A DNA stretch of 64,000 nt, from assembly GCF_947495315.1 (NCBI RefSeq), contig NZ_CANLYD010000001.1:620001-684000 (forward strand). The letters are read 5' to 3'. The notes under the pieces were generated by a model. It did not search any database. It saw nothing but the letters and a program-made list of their open reading frames with translations, and had not been told where the DNA came from. A program made the translations under genes and the position numbers. Shown in pieces: positions 9,258 through 18,421 of this stretch. This DNA is from an uncultured Aquimarina sp. Lineage in GTDB: Bacteria > Bacteroidota > Bacteroidia > Flavobacteriales > Flavobacteriaceae. Position 1 is the first letter of the stretch. Every line of letters starts with the position of its first letter.

Positions 9258-9833
9258 TCATTCATTAATAATGGAACTAACACTATCCTGCAATTGTGGA
9301 ATGACCTCTTTTTTGAACCATTCATTTTTTGCTTGCCAAATATTATTTCTAGGGGATGGATGCGGTAAAACAAAATGATCTGGTAAATATTCTTTATAAT
9401 GTTTTACGGTATCTGTTAGAGTACGTTTTAAGCGATCTCCTAGATAATATTTCTGAGCATACGTACCAATTAATAAGATAAGTTCCACATCTTTTATCTT
9501 ATCCAATAATTTTTGATGCCATTGTGGAGCGCATTCTTTTGTTGGAGGTAGATCTCCAGATTTTCCTTTTCCTGGATAACAAAATCCCATAGGGATTAAA
9601 GCAATTATTTCGGGATTATGAAAAATGTTGTTGTCAATTCCCATCCACGCCCTTAAATTTTCACCGCTTTTATCATCCCATGGAATTCCGGATTTATGGA
9701 CAATGCTTCCTGGCGCTTGTCCAATGATAACTATTTTACTATTAACATGTGCGGAAACTATTGGTCGTGGGCCTAATTCTAATTTTGCCGTACAGATATC
9801 ACATTTGGAAATCGAGGTCAATAATTCTTTCAT
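9258..9833 (-). CDS. Uracil-DNA glycosylase family protein
   Basis: 191 residues. Motif 1 (GQAPG, about residues 38-42) and the C-terminal HPSPRN motif identify the UDG superfamily. Cysteines in CDIC near the N-terminus and in FCYPGKG...KECAPQWH follow the spacing of iron-sulphur-type (family 4/5-like) glycosylases, so a [4Fe-4S] cluster is plausible. Expected activity is removal of uracil or another damaged base from DNA in base-excision repair. It is a single gene, with the start at ATG 9833 by length and domain fit. Confidence 0.85.
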   Translation of the reverse strand: MKELLTSISKCDICTAKLELGPRPIVSAHVNSKIVIIGQAPGSIVHKSGIPWDDKSGENLRAWMGIDNNIFHNPEIIALIPMGFCYPGKGKSGDLPPTKECAPQWHQKLLDKIKDVELILLIGTYAQKYYLGDRLKRTLTDTVKHYKEYLPDHFVLPHPSPRNNIWQAKNEWFKKEVIPQLQDSVSSIINE

Positions 9834-9910
9834 ATAATTCAGGAAAATTTAGAAGATTAAATTATGAAATAATATAATTTCAGTAACATGTATTTATTTT
9901 TATTTAAAAT

Positions 9911-9937
9911 AACACCTTAACGAATCGTCAAGGTGTT
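9911..9937 (-). terminator. Terminator-like hairpin downstream of the YHS gene
   Basis: A perfect 8-bp stem (AACACCTT, 9911-9918, with AAGGTGTT, 9930-9937) and an 11-nt loop. On the minus strand it is followed by ATTTTAAAT, and on the plus strand by GAAAAAAG. It lies between the YHS gene's stop and the glycosylase gene's start, so it probably ends the SnoaL-YHS transcript. Confidence 0.5.
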
Positions 9938-9981
9938 GAAAAAAGCTAAAGTTTAATTATGAACCCTTAATCTATCAAATT

Positions 9982-10455
9982 TTAATTATAAGTAGTTCCT
10001 AATTTCTGCCAGTTGCTATTCGCCTTAGAAACTAATGTATTGTGGTTGTTTTCTGCTAACCATAATTGTTGCGCATCTAACTCAATATTGTATAGGAAAA
10101 GAAAGTACTTTCCATCTTTTACTACAAATTTGTTAGGGTCAGGTCTAAATTTCGCACCTGCATATACTCCAAAAGCACAGAAACCACCGTATTGAGGCAT
10201 ATACTTTTTCGGCTTCTTATCGAATGCAGCTTTTTGCTCTTTGGAGGTAAAATAATATATTACTTTTTTATATTCTGATTTATAATCTTTAGTACCTCTT
10301 TGTGCAATGCCCAAATCCAGATAAGATACAGGGCTGTATCCTTGTAATGCAATGTTACTATTATCTATGTTATTCGCTTTTTTATCCTGCGCAGAAATTG
10401 CTGTAGTAAATAGTAATGCAACTAATGCAATTTTTATTTTTTTTAAAGTTCTCAT
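9982..10455 (-). CDS. Exported YHS-domain protein
   Basis: 157 residues with a signal peptide (about 1-22, ..LLFTTAISAQ). A YHS-like domain follows: ALQGYSPVSYLD at the start and YMPQYGGFCAFGVYAGAKF in the middle. YHS domains are small, often metal-associated modules found with heavy-metal ATPases and oxygenases; here the domain is alone in the periplasm. The stop of the SnoaL-like gene lies 16 bp upstream of its start, so the two are probably co-transcribed. Confidence 0.85.
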   Translation of the reverse strand: MRTLKKIKIALVALLFTTAISAQDKKANNIDNSNIALQGYSPVSYLDLGIAQRGTKDYKSEYKKVIYYFTSKEQKAAFDKKPKKYMPQYGGFCAFGVYAGAKFRPDPNKFVVKDGKYFLFLYNIELDAQQLWLAENNHNTLVSKANSNWQKLGTTYN

Positions 10456-10471
10456 TGTATATTATTTATTT

Positions 10472-10822
10472 TTAAGCGTTAAAATATTCTTCTTGTACAA
10501 CCTTACCTTCATTATTCCAAACTCGTCTGATGATTTCATGCCAATAGATTTTACTATTATCGGCCATATCAAAATCAAAAGTAAATTCTGATGCAGAAAC
10601 ATTACCATCCACTATGGTATGGTGAAGCGTAATATTATTCACTTTTTTTATAGAGTTGGCAAAACCTTCCATTTTCTCTACCATTTGCACTTTATTATTG
10701 GTAGTGATATTGTTGTAATCTGAAGTAGTAGCCTTTTGCGCAAAAAATTGCTTTACGGCATCCACGATTGCTCCTTTGGCAACGATGCTATCCATTTCTG
10801 TAGCTAATGCTTTAATATCCAT
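10472..10822 (-). CDS. SnoaL-like / NTF2-fold protein
   Basis: 116 residues with the alpha-beta pattern of the NTF2-like fold: an N-terminal helix (VDAVKQFFAQ) and C-terminal strands with YWHEIIRRVWNNEGKVVQEEYF, typical of SnoaL-like proteins. The family includes isomerases, hydrolases and binding proteins, so no reaction is assigned. It precedes the YHS gene by 16 bp on the same strand and lies downstream of the double-AraC regulator gene. Confidence 0.8.
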   Translation of the reverse strand: MDIKALATEMDSIVAKGAIVDAVKQFFAQKATTSDYNNITTNNKVQMVEKMEGFANSIKKVNNITLHHTIVDGNVSASEFTFDFDMADNSKIYWHEIIRRVWNNEGKVVQEEYFNA

Positions 10823-10912
10823 TGTTATATTATTTAAAGATTAATAAATATTGTTTGTAATTACACTACAAATTTCTGGATATGTCAGGAAAAGAAGCCT
10901 ACAAAAAAGACG

Positions 10913-11965
10913 CTAGTTATTGTACTTTTTGTTTTTAAACTTCGAAGGAGATTCACCGGTATAATGCTTAAAGAAATTAGAAAAGTGATTGGGCTCTTCG
11001 AAACCTAGTTGTAAAGAGATGTCTTTAATACTTAGATCCTGATTTAGCATAGATTTAGAAGTACCAATCATTTCATGTCGGATAAGTTTCCCCAATGAAG
11101 TCTGCATCTTGTCCTTTACTTTTTTAGAAAGCGTTTTTGCAGATAGATTCATTTTAGAAGCATAAAAATCTAGGTTTCTCTCTTTGGTATGATACTGTTG
11201 CAGCAATTCCATAACGTTTTGAGAAAAACAATCTCTATTTTTATAATCAAAATCTTCTCTAAACTGAATGGGGTTTTTACCTACACTATTTTTAAAAACT
11301 CTATTAAAATAAGCAGGATCATTATATCCCAAATCGTAAGATATTTCCTTAATACTCTTATCCGTAAAAGCAATTTCTTTTTTACTTTCTAGTAATTTTT
11401 TGTTAGATAGTAAGGATTTAACAGAAACACCAACTTTGCTTTTTATCAGAGATTGAATGTTATATCCTTTCTCATTTACATATGCGGTAATATCCTGAGT
11501 ACTGATATTACTAGAATATTGTTCGTCTATAACTTCTTTAGTATCAAAAATGATTTGATATTCCTCTTTGTTTGCTTTAAATGGATTTTGGAAATACCAT
11601 TGCTCTGTAGAAGTATCTATAATAGTATCTAGTTCAATATTTGAATTGAATTGATGTATAATTTCGTGAAAATTATTGGATTTTTCAAAGTCAATATACC
11701 CTAAAGAGATAAGATGTTTAAAGAGTACCCTGAATTCTTTATTTCTAAAAATTGTTTCATTCGGGAATTCCATTTTGAGTACAAAAAAATCATCAGATAA
11801 GAATTTAATGTATTGCCCTTTTTCTAGGTAAATAGCTTTATCCTTCCAGTCAAAATAGTTCTTGAAATCTACCTGAATACTACCATTACCAGATATGATC
11901 TGATACAATGTATATTGGTTAATGAAGTAAACTTTATTTATTTGTGGAGTAAATTTGAGAACCAT
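10913..11965 (-). CDS. Transcription regulator with two AraC-type DNA-binding domains
   Basis: 350 residues. The N-terminal ~150 residues are an unclassified sensor-like part. Two AraC-type HTH segments follow: one around residues 165-235 (KSIKEISYDLGYNDPAYFNRVF, then GKNPIQFRED) and one at the C-terminus around 275-345 (LSIKDISLQLGFEEPNHFSNFF, then GESPSKFK). Each contains the second helix-turn-helix signature of the family, so the protein appears to carry a duplicated DNA-binding region. The neighbouring SnoaL-YHS genes are on the same strand and are likely regulatory targets, by position only. Start at ATG 11965. Confidence 0.85.
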   Translation of the reverse strand: MVLKFTPQINKVYFINQYTLYQIISGNGSIQVDFKNYFDWKDKAIYLEKGQYIKFLSDDFFVLKMEFPNETIFRNKEFRVLFKHLISLGYIDFEKSNNFHEIIHQFNSNIELDTIIDTSTEQWYFQNPFKANKEEYQIIFDTKEVIDEQYSSNISTQDITAYVNEKGYNIQSLIKSKVGVSVKSLLSNKKLLESKKEIAFTDKSIKEISYDLGYNDPAYFNRVFKNSVGKNPIQFREDFDYKNRDCFSQNVMELLQQYHTKERNLDFYASKMNLSAKTLSKKVKDKMQTSLGKLIRHEMIGTSKSMLNQDLSIKDISLQLGFEEPNHFSNFFKHYTGESPSKFKNKKYNN

Positions 11966-12482
11966 TACTAATACATATATAAGTATAGTCGAATTATTAG
12001 TAAGAAATTACATTGCATAAGAGTATTCTTTGGAGTCAAAATAGTTTCTAATAGAAAAGATACTCTTTCAATAATGTTAACACTACCTTCTTAAGGTTGT
12101 TTTTTGAATATTTAATAAAGAAAAGTTAGAAACTTTAACAAAAATTTATACAAGTACTGTTTTTATGCTTTTTTGATACATTTCTATGTGATTTATTAAG
12201 AATTATGCAATTGAATAATTGATTTTAATGTATTGTATTTCAGTGTTTTATAGGATTGATGTTAAGTTGGTTCTTTTGCGGAATCCTACACTTAAAATCT
12301 AGTGATGAAGATTCATGGGGATATGGTACTTTGATTTAATTTTTCTACTTTTAAAGCTAACGAAAGTTAGTCTTGTAACAAAACTTTAGGATATGGTCAA
12401 GTATCATAGAAACTAAAAGAATTCTTATAAGATAAAATTCATCAGACTTATTTTAATATTCACTCAATCAAAAAAGAGGTTT
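11966..12482. other. Intergenic region between divergent AraC-type and tldD genes
   Basis: 517 bp without a convincing open frame, repeat or RNA gene. It must hold the promoters of both divergent units. A TACTTTG at about 12325-12331 resembles a Bacteroidota -7 element, but I see no well-spaced -33 partner. AAAGAGG lies just before the tldD ATG and can serve as ribosome binding site. Confidence 0.6.
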
Positions 12483-14123
12483 ATGAAACGTAGAGATTTT
12501 ATTCAATACACAGGATTAGGAGCAGGTGCTTTAATGATGCCTTCACTACTCCTGGGAAATGACATTCCCGCAGAAGCATTGCTTAATCCGGGAATGGACG
12601 TAGCCATTAAGAAAAAAATGGCAGATGTAGCGCTTAATACAGCAAAATCATTGGGAGCAACCTATGCCGATGCTCGAATCGGTAGGTACTTAAACCAATA
12701 TGTATTTACTAGAGAAGACAAAGTACAGAATGTAGTAAATACCGAATCGTTTGGTATCGGAATTCGAGTTATCGTTAAGGGTACCTGGGGATTTGCATCT
12801 ACAAACAGCGTTACAGAGGATGGAATTAAGAAAGCTACAGATCAGGCGGTAGCAATAGCAAAAGCGAATTCCAAGATTCAGAAAGTAGAAGTACAACTAG
12901 CTCCGGTTAAGTCACACGGAGAAGTAACCTGGAAAACTCCTATCAAAAAGGATTTTAAAGATGTACCGGTTTCAGAAAAAGTAGATCTATTATTATCCGC
13001 CAATGCCGCCGCATTAGAGAACGGAGCCAATTATGTGAATTCTGGACTTTTTATGGTAAATGAGCAGAAGTATTTTGCTTCTACAGATGGATCCTATATT
13101 GATCAGGATGTACATCGTATTTGGCCTACATTTACAGTAACAGCTATTGATAAAGGTACAGGTAAATTTAAATCGCGTCAGGCTATGAGTGCCCCTATGG
13201 GTATGGGATATGAATATATGGACGGATTAGCTTCAGAAAAACTGAAAGGGCCTGAAGGTCTCAATCTATATCGTAAAAGTTATGATATCGTAGAGGATGC
13301 AACGCTGGCTGCTAAACAAGCTAAGGCGAGATTAACCGCAAAATCTGTAGAAGCAGGCAAATACGATTTAGTATTAGAACCGAATCATTTAGGTCTAACA
13401 ATCCACGAATCCGTTGGACATCCATTAGAACTAGATAGAGTATTAGGATACGAAGCTAATTATGCAGGAACAAGTTTTGCTACATTAGATAAATGGAAGA
13501 CTAAAAACTTCAAATACGGTAGCGATATCGTAAACCTTGTTGCCGATAAAACCCAAGTTGGCTCCTTAGGAGCTGTAGGATATGATGATGAAGGAGTAAA
13601 AACAAAGAAATGGGATTTAGTTCGTAATGGTGTGCTAACCAATTATCAGGCAATACGGGATCAGGTTCATATGATCGATCAAAATGAGTCTCACGGATGC
13701 TGTTATTCTCAGAGTTGGAACGATGTACAGTTTCAGCGTATGCCTAATGTATCCTTAGAACCAGGTAAAGAAAAGTATTCTATTGATGATATGATCAAAG
13801 ACGTAGAAAAAGGAATTTATATCGCAGGTAGAGGTTCGTATTCTATTGATCAGCAACGATATAATTTCCAGTTTGGTGGAACGGTATTTTATGAAATTAA
13901 AAATGGAAAAATTGTAGGTATGCTAGATGATGTAGCATATCAATCTAACACGCAAGAATTCTGGAATTCTTGTGCTAAGATATGTGACAAAGATGATTAT
14001 CGAATGTTCGGGTCATTCTTTGATGGTAAAGGACAGCCTTCCCAAATAAGTGCTGTATCTCACGGAAGTTCTACAACACGCTTTAATGGTGTGAATGTGA
14101 TCAACACAGGTAGAAAAATTTAA
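12483..14123 (+). CDS. tldD: TldD-family metalloprotease with Tat signal
   Basis: 546 residues. The catalytic HExxxH motif is at residues 308-313 (IHESVGHPLE), characteristic of TldD. TldD pairs with TldE to form a zinc protease that processes small unfolded peptides; in E. coli it matures microcin B17 and degrades CcdA. The N-terminus (MKRRDFIQYTGLGAGALMMP) is a twin-arginine signal, so this protein is predicted to be exported folded. E. coli TldD is cytoplasmic. The catalytically inactive partner gene follows after 30 bp. The next genes (DUF4159, MoxR, DUF58, BatA-like) may be part of the same long transcript. Confidence 0.93.
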   Translation: MKRRDFIQYTGLGAGALMMPSLLLGNDIPAEALLNPGMDVAIKKKMADVALNTAKSLGATYADARIGRYLNQYVFTREDKVQNVVNTESFGIGIRVIVKGTWGFASTNSVTEDGIKKATDQAVAIAKANSKIQKVEVQLAPVKSHGEVTWKTPIKKDFKDVPVSEKVDLLLSANAAALENGANYVNSGLFMVNEQKYFASTDGSYIDQDVHRIWPTFTVTAIDKGTGKFKSRQAMSAPMGMGYEYMDGLASEKLKGPEGLNLYRKSYDIVEDATLAAKQAKARLTAKSVEAGKYDLVLEPNHLGLTIHESVGHPLELDRVLGYEANYAGTSFATLDKWKTKNFKYGSDIVNLVADKTQVGSLGAVGYDDEGVKTKKWDLVRNGVLTNYQAIRDQVHMIDQNESHGCCYSQSWNDVQFQRMPNVSLEPGKEKYSIDDMIKDVEKGIYIAGRGSYSIDQQRYNFQFGGTVFYEIKNGKIVGMLDDVAYQSNTQEFWNSCAKICDKDDYRMFGSFFDGKGQPSQISAVSHGSSTTRFNGVNVINTGRKI

Positions 14124-14153
14124 ATCACAGTCTTATTACAAATAAAAAATATC

Positions 14154-15470
14154 ATGGCAATATATTCTAAAGAAGAAGCAAAGCAGATTATGGAAAAAGC
14201 GATGAGCTTTTCTACTGCAGATGCTTGTGAAATAAATTTAAGCGGAAGCGAAAGTGGTAATATCCGTTATGCTAGAAATACCGTATCTACGGCAGGACAT
14301 AGATCAAATCAAACCTTAGTAGTACAATCTAATTTTGGAAAGAAATCTGGGACAGCTACTATTGATGAATTTGATGATGAGTCTTTAAAGAAAGTGGTAA
14401 AAAGGGCAGAGGAATTGGCAAAACTTTCTCCAGAGAATCCAGAATTTATGGCGCCTCTTGGACCACAAAAATATGATAAATCTATTACCTATACAGAAGC
14501 TACAGCAAAGATAACACCAGAGTATCGTGCAGAAGTAGCAAATAGTAGTATTGAACCAGCTGCGGCCAAGAACGTTACTGCGGCAGGATTCTTTAACGAC
14601 TCTGCCGGTTTTAGTGCAATGATGAACTCTAGTGGTTTGTTTGCGTATAATCAATCGACCAATGCCAGTTTTACGGTAACTATGCGTAGTAATGATGGTA
14701 CAGGATCTGGTTGGGTAACTAGAGATTTTAATGATGTCAGTAAATTTGATGCCGTAGAAGCTTCTAAAGTTGCAATAGATAAAGCAGTAATGTCTAAAGA
14801 AGCTAAGGCAATTGAACCAGGTAAATACACAGTGATTCTGGAACCTGCAGCTTCTGTTGGCCTTTTAGGTAATATGGCATTTGCATTTAATGCACGTACT
14901 GCTGATGAAGGACGAAGCTTTATGTCCAAAGAAGGTGGAGGAACCAAAATGGGAGAGAAGATTGTAGATGAACGTGTAAATATTTGGTCAGATCCGTTGA
15001 ATCCCGAAGTTCCTACAGGTACTTGGAATGGTTCAGGACAACCTTTAAAAAAGACAAGTTGGATAGAAAATGGAGTCGTAAAAAACCTGGCATATAGTCG
15101 GTATTGGGCAGAGAAAAAAGGAGTAGATCCTGTGCCTTTCCCAAATGGATTTATCATGCAAGGAGGAGATGCATCCTTAGAAGATCTTATTAAAGGAACT
15201 AAAAAAGGTATTCTGGTTACTCGATTATGGTACATAAGAACCGTAGATCCTCAAACCTTACTATATACAGGACTTACAAGAGACGGAACCTTCTATATAG
15301 AAAACGGAAAAATAAAGCATCCAGTGAAGAATTTCAGATTTAATGAAAGTCCGATCATTATGCTTAATAACCTGGAAACTCTAGGGAAGCAGGTACGAAT
15401 CGATGGTAATCTAGTGCCTTATATGAAAATAAGAGACTTTACTTTTACCAGTTTGTCAGACGCAGTATAA
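14154..15470 (+). CDS. tldE: TldE/PmbA-family protein, partner of TldD
   Basis: 438 residues, related to TldD along the C-terminal half but without the HExxxH motif, as expected for TldE/PmbA. It should form the heterodimer with the preceding gene product. It has no signal peptide of its own (MAIYSKEEAKQIMEKAMSF), whereas TldD has a Tat signal. If the pair works in the periplasm, TldE would need to leave the cell bound to TldD, which the Tat pathway can do for other heterodimers. Start at ATG 14154, 30 bp after tldD. Confidence 0.92.
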   Translation: MAIYSKEEAKQIMEKAMSFSTADACEINLSGSESGNIRYARNTVSTAGHRSNQTLVVQSNFGKKSGTATIDEFDDESLKKVVKRAEELAKLSPENPEFMAPLGPQKYDKSITYTEATAKITPEYRAEVANSSIEPAAAKNVTAAGFFNDSAGFSAMMNSSGLFAYNQSTNASFTVTMRSNDGTGSGWVTRDFNDVSKFDAVEASKVAIDKAVMSKEAKAIEPGKYTVILEPAASVGLLGNMAFAFNARTADEGRSFMSKEGGGTKMGEKIVDERVNIWSDPLNPEVPTGTWNGSGQPLKKTSWIENGVVKNLAYSRYWAEKKGVDPVPFPNGFIMQGGDASLEDLIKGTKKGILVTRLWYIRTVDPQTLLYTGLTRDGTFYIENGKIKHPVKNFRFNESPIIMLNNLETLGKQVRIDGNLVPYMKIRDFTFTSLSDAV

Positions 15471-15493
15471 TCAGAAATCATTTATTATAACCC

Positions 15494-15557
15494 GTCACAT
15501 TGAGCGGAGTCGAAATGTAGTGACTGACTACTACATTTTGACTCCGTTTGAAATGAC
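15494..15557. repeat. Long imperfect palindrome, interspersed repeat family
   Basis: Two arms of about 28 nt (starting GTCACATTGAGCGGAGTCG and ending CTCCGTTTGAAATGAC) are inverted copies with a few mismatches around a short GACTG loop. The outer core matches the GTCAnnTCGAGYG family seen across the window. It sits between tldE and the DUF4159 gene and could attenuate read-through. Confidence 0.8.
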
Positions 15558-15657
15558 AGGAGCGTTTATTATATTAAGATAATACTAATTAACGTTCCTT
15601 TTAGATCATCTTCGCAAATTATGATCTTAATTGCTGTTTCATCTAGTTAATTTTATA

Positions 15658-16278
15658 TTGAGTACTAAATTTTTCTTTACGCGATTACAATATGAGTCAG
15701 GAGATTGGGATGTGGATCAGAGAATGCCTTCTAATCTATTAAACTCGCTTGTGGAGTATACTACACTAAAAGTGGATACCCAAGAAAGAATTATCCCTTT
15801 GAGTAGTGATGAGATATTCAAAAGCCCATTTTGCTATATCTCTGGCCATAAATTGGTACAGTTTACCAAAAAGGAAAGAGAAAACTTTAAGAAATATGTT
15901 AATAATGGTGGATTTGTATTTGCAGATGATTGTAATCACGATATAGATGGATTGTTTTCTAAGTCATTTGTGCGACAAATGTCAGCTATTTTTGGACCGC
16001 AAGCGTTAAAAAAGATTCCTAATAATCATGAGATTTATAAGGTGTTCTTTGAGTTTGAGGATGGTCCGCCAACGACTTCTCAAGAGCTGAATGGATGGGG
16101 AGATGATATTGTACACGACTATTTAAAAGCGATTCAGATTAATGGCAGAATAGGTGTTTTGTTTAGTAACAAAGACTACGGTTGTGAGTGGGATTATGAT
16201 TTTAGAAATAAACGATGGTATAAAATAGACAATACTCGATTTGGTGTTAACATTGTAATGTATGCGTTAACATCATAA
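15658..16278 (+). CDS. DUF4159 domain protein
   Basis: About 206 residues of the DUF4159 family (FFFTRLQYESGDWDVDQRMPS at the N-terminus; CYISGHKLVQFTKKERENF and YVNNGGFVFADD in the middle; FGVNIVMYALTS at the end). The fold is glutamine-amidotransferase-like, with unknown activity. No ATG exists upstream; candidate starts are TTG at 15658 (chosen, because the recognisable domain begins right after it) and TTG at 15631. DUF4159 genes commonly travel with MoxR, DUF58 and BatA-like genes, as here. A repeat-containing 225-bp gap separates it from MoxR. Confidence 0.85.
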   Translation: MSTKFFFTRLQYESGDWDVDQRMPSNLLNSLVEYTTLKVDTQERIIPLSSDEIFKSPFCYISGHKLVQFTKKERENFKKYVNNGGFVFADDCNHDIDGLFSKSFVRQMSAIFGPQALKKIPNNHEIYKVFFEFEDGPPTTSQELNGWGDDIVHDYLKAIQINGRIGVLFSNKDYGCEWDYDFRNKRWYKIDNTRFGVNIVMYALTS

Positions 16279-16325
16279 AAGATGGTTCTAGTATATAATA
16301 GTGTTGATACTCTTAACGAATCCAT

Positions 16326-16412
16326 ATCCCATCCCCAGCCCTTCCCAAAGGGAAGGTAGCTATAAGTCCTTTCCTTTGGAAAGCCTGCCTGACCGGCAAG
16401 GCAGGGATTTAG
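16326..16412. repeat. Composite palindromic intergenic repeat
   Basis: Three small inverted repeats in a row: CCTTCCC...GGGAAGG (16340-16356), CTTTCCTTTGGAAAG just after it, and CCTGCC...GGCAGG near 16390-16405. It is richer in G and C than its surroundings. This differs in sequence from the TCGAG-type repeats. No coding potential is convincing; it lies in the DUF4159-MoxR gap. Confidence 0.65.
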
Positions 16413-16503
16413 GATAGGATAAATCGTTATTCCATGAAATAAATGAAACATTTTACAATAACCAACACTATTGTAAACCAGAGCCTAAAAGATATATAAG
16501 TAT

Positions 16504-17505
16504 ATGGATAAAGAGTTAGTAAATATAGAAGAAGAGGTAACGATTCTTACCGAGAAACTTCAGAAGTTACGAAAAGAGATCGGTAAGGTAATTACAGGGC
16601 AAGAAGAAACGGTAGAGCAGTTATTGATTACCTTTCTTGCAGGCGGACATGCATTGTTAGAAGGAGTTCCGGGTTTGGCAAAAACGTTAATGATCAGGAC
16701 GCTTGCACAAGCTATTGATCTTAAATTTAAAAGAATACAATTTACGCCGGATTTGATGCCGTCGGATATTATTGGTACCGAAATATTAGAAGAAGATTAT
16801 AGTACTGGAAAAAAGTTTTTTAAATTTAATAAAGGTCCCATTTTCTCTAACATCATATTGGCAGATGAGATTAACCGAACACCACCAAAAACGCAGGCCG
16901 CGTTGTTAGAAGCCATGCAAGAGTTTGAGGTTACCTATTCTGGAAAAACATACGAACTAGACAGGCCATTTTTTATACTGGCTACTCAGAATCCTATTGA
17001 GCAATCGGGAACATTTGCACTTCCTGAAGCCCAGCAGGACCGATTTCTATTGTATATCAAAATAGGATACCCAAACGAATCAGAAGAAACTACAATTCTA
17101 AAAAACACCACAGGTGTCAAGAAAGAAACCTTGAATAAAGTGATTTCAGGAGAAGATATTCTCAGATTACAACATTTGGTAAGAGAAGTTCCAATTAGTG
17201 ATGATCTGATCACCTATGTAAGTAAGGTTATTAGAGCTACAAGACCAGAAACAACGACCAATACCTATGTAAAGGAATGGGTGAATTGGGGAGCAGGACC
17301 ACGTGCCGGTCAGGCAATGATATTAACAGCCAAGGCGCGTGCGTTGGCTCAAGGACGTTTAGCAGTAACATTAGATGATTTACAACAGGTAGCTAAACCT
17401 GTATTGCGCCATAGAGTTATTGTGAATTTTAGAGCAGAATCAGAAGGAATAACTTCTGATGATGTTACGCGCCATCTATTAAAAGCCATTGAGGTAGGGA
17501 AGTAA
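16504..17505 (+). CDS. MoxR-family AAA+ ATPase
   Basis: 333 residues with Walker A-type loop (LLEGVPGLAKT, about residue 52), Walker B (ILADEINRTPPKTQAALLEAM) and sensor 1 (FILATQNPIEQSGTF). MoxR ATPases act as chaperones for VWA/DUF58 and membrane partners in cell-envelope stress and metalloenzyme assembly. The gene is followed after 18 bp by the DUF58 gene, which is the classic pairing. Start at ATG 16504. Confidence 0.95.
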   Translation: MDKELVNIEEEVTILTEKLQKLRKEIGKVITGQEETVEQLLITFLAGGHALLEGVPGLAKTLMIRTLAQAIDLKFKRIQFTPDLMPSDIIGTEILEEDYSTGKKFFKFNKGPIFSNIILADEINRTPPKTQAALLEAMQEFEVTYSGKTYELDRPFFILATQNPIEQSGTFALPEAQQDRFLLYIKIGYPNESEETTILKNTTGVKKETLNKVISGEDILRLQHLVREVPISDDLITYVSKVIRATRPETTTNTYVKEWVNWGAGPRAGQAMILTAKARALAQGRLAVTLDDLQQVAKPVLRHRVIVNFRAESEGITSDDVTRHLLKAIEVGK

Positions 17506-17523
17506 GACCATAGAACAAATCAA

Positions 17524-18420
17524 GTGAGACAAGATTATCACCAATTACTAAAACCAGAGCTCATTAAGAGTGTATCTGGATTGTCACTCATCGCGCGTGT
17601 GATTGTTGATGGATATTTGTCTGGACTAAACCATAGCTATAATGTAGGTTCGGGAATGGAGTTCACTCAATTTCGTAACTATGAACCTGGTGACGACTTG
17701 CGATTACTCGATTGGAAAATGTTAGCCAGATCCGGTAGATATTATATCAAGCAATCTGAAGTAGAAACGAATATTTCGGTAAAATTTATTTTGGACGCCA
17801 GTAAGTCAATGCTTCATAAGGAGGATGAACTTTCTAAAATGGATTATGCCAGAATACTGATAGCCTCGTTAGGATATTTATCCCAAAATCAAGGGGACGC
17901 TATAGGACTTTTTGCATTAAACGATCATCAGTTGTATAATTTATATCCTAAAATTCAGAAGCAACATTACAATCGTTTCTTACTGGAGTTGACCAATATT
18001 GAGAGTAAAGGAAAATGGCCGGAAAACCCGGATGCTTCAAAAAGTCTTCATGATCGCAATCATAAAGAACTCATATTTTTTATAACGGATCTGTATGAAC
18101 ATAATGAAGAATTAACGTCTTTTATCAAAAGACTAAAAACTCCGAAAAATGAGGTAGTAGTCTTACATCTTATGGGTAAGAATGAATTGGAATTTGATTA
18201 TAAAGGAACCGTAACATTCGAAGATTTGGAGACTGGAGCAAAGCTCAAAATAGATGCGAAAACTGCAAAAAAAGAATATCTCATCGCACTGGAAGAAATG
18301 ATTAAGAATACCAAAAATACGCTCTTGGCCAATGATATCAGTTACCATCTATTCAAACTAAATGAACATATAGGTGAAGCATTGCAAGTATTCCTGAAGA
18401 AACGAAACAAACTAATCTGA
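17524..18420 (+). CDS. DUF58 (von Willebrand A-like) domain protein
   Basis: 298 residues. The DUF58 signature is clear at about residues 35-75 (SGMEFTQFRNYEPGDDLRLLDWKMLARSG), followed by a VWA-like region with a MIDAS-type DASKSM. It is the usual substrate or partner of the MoxR ATPase. Translation starts at GTG 17524; no better ATG fits. One base separates its stop from the ATG of the BatA-like gene. Confidence 0.92.
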   Translation: MRQDYHQLLKPELIKSVSGLSLIARVIVDGYLSGLNHSYNVGSGMEFTQFRNYEPGDDLRLLDWKMLARSGRYYIKQSEVETNISVKFILDASKSMLHKEDELSKMDYARILIASLGYLSQNQGDAIGLFALNDHQLYNLYPKIQKQHYNRFLLELTNIESKGKWPENPDASKSLHDRNHKELIFFITDLYEHNEELTSFIKRLKTPKNEVVVLHLMGKNELEFDYKGTVTFEDLETGAKLKIDAKTAKKEYLIALEEMIKNTKNTLLANDISYHLFKLNEHIGEALQVFLKKRNKLI

Positions 18421-18421
18421 T

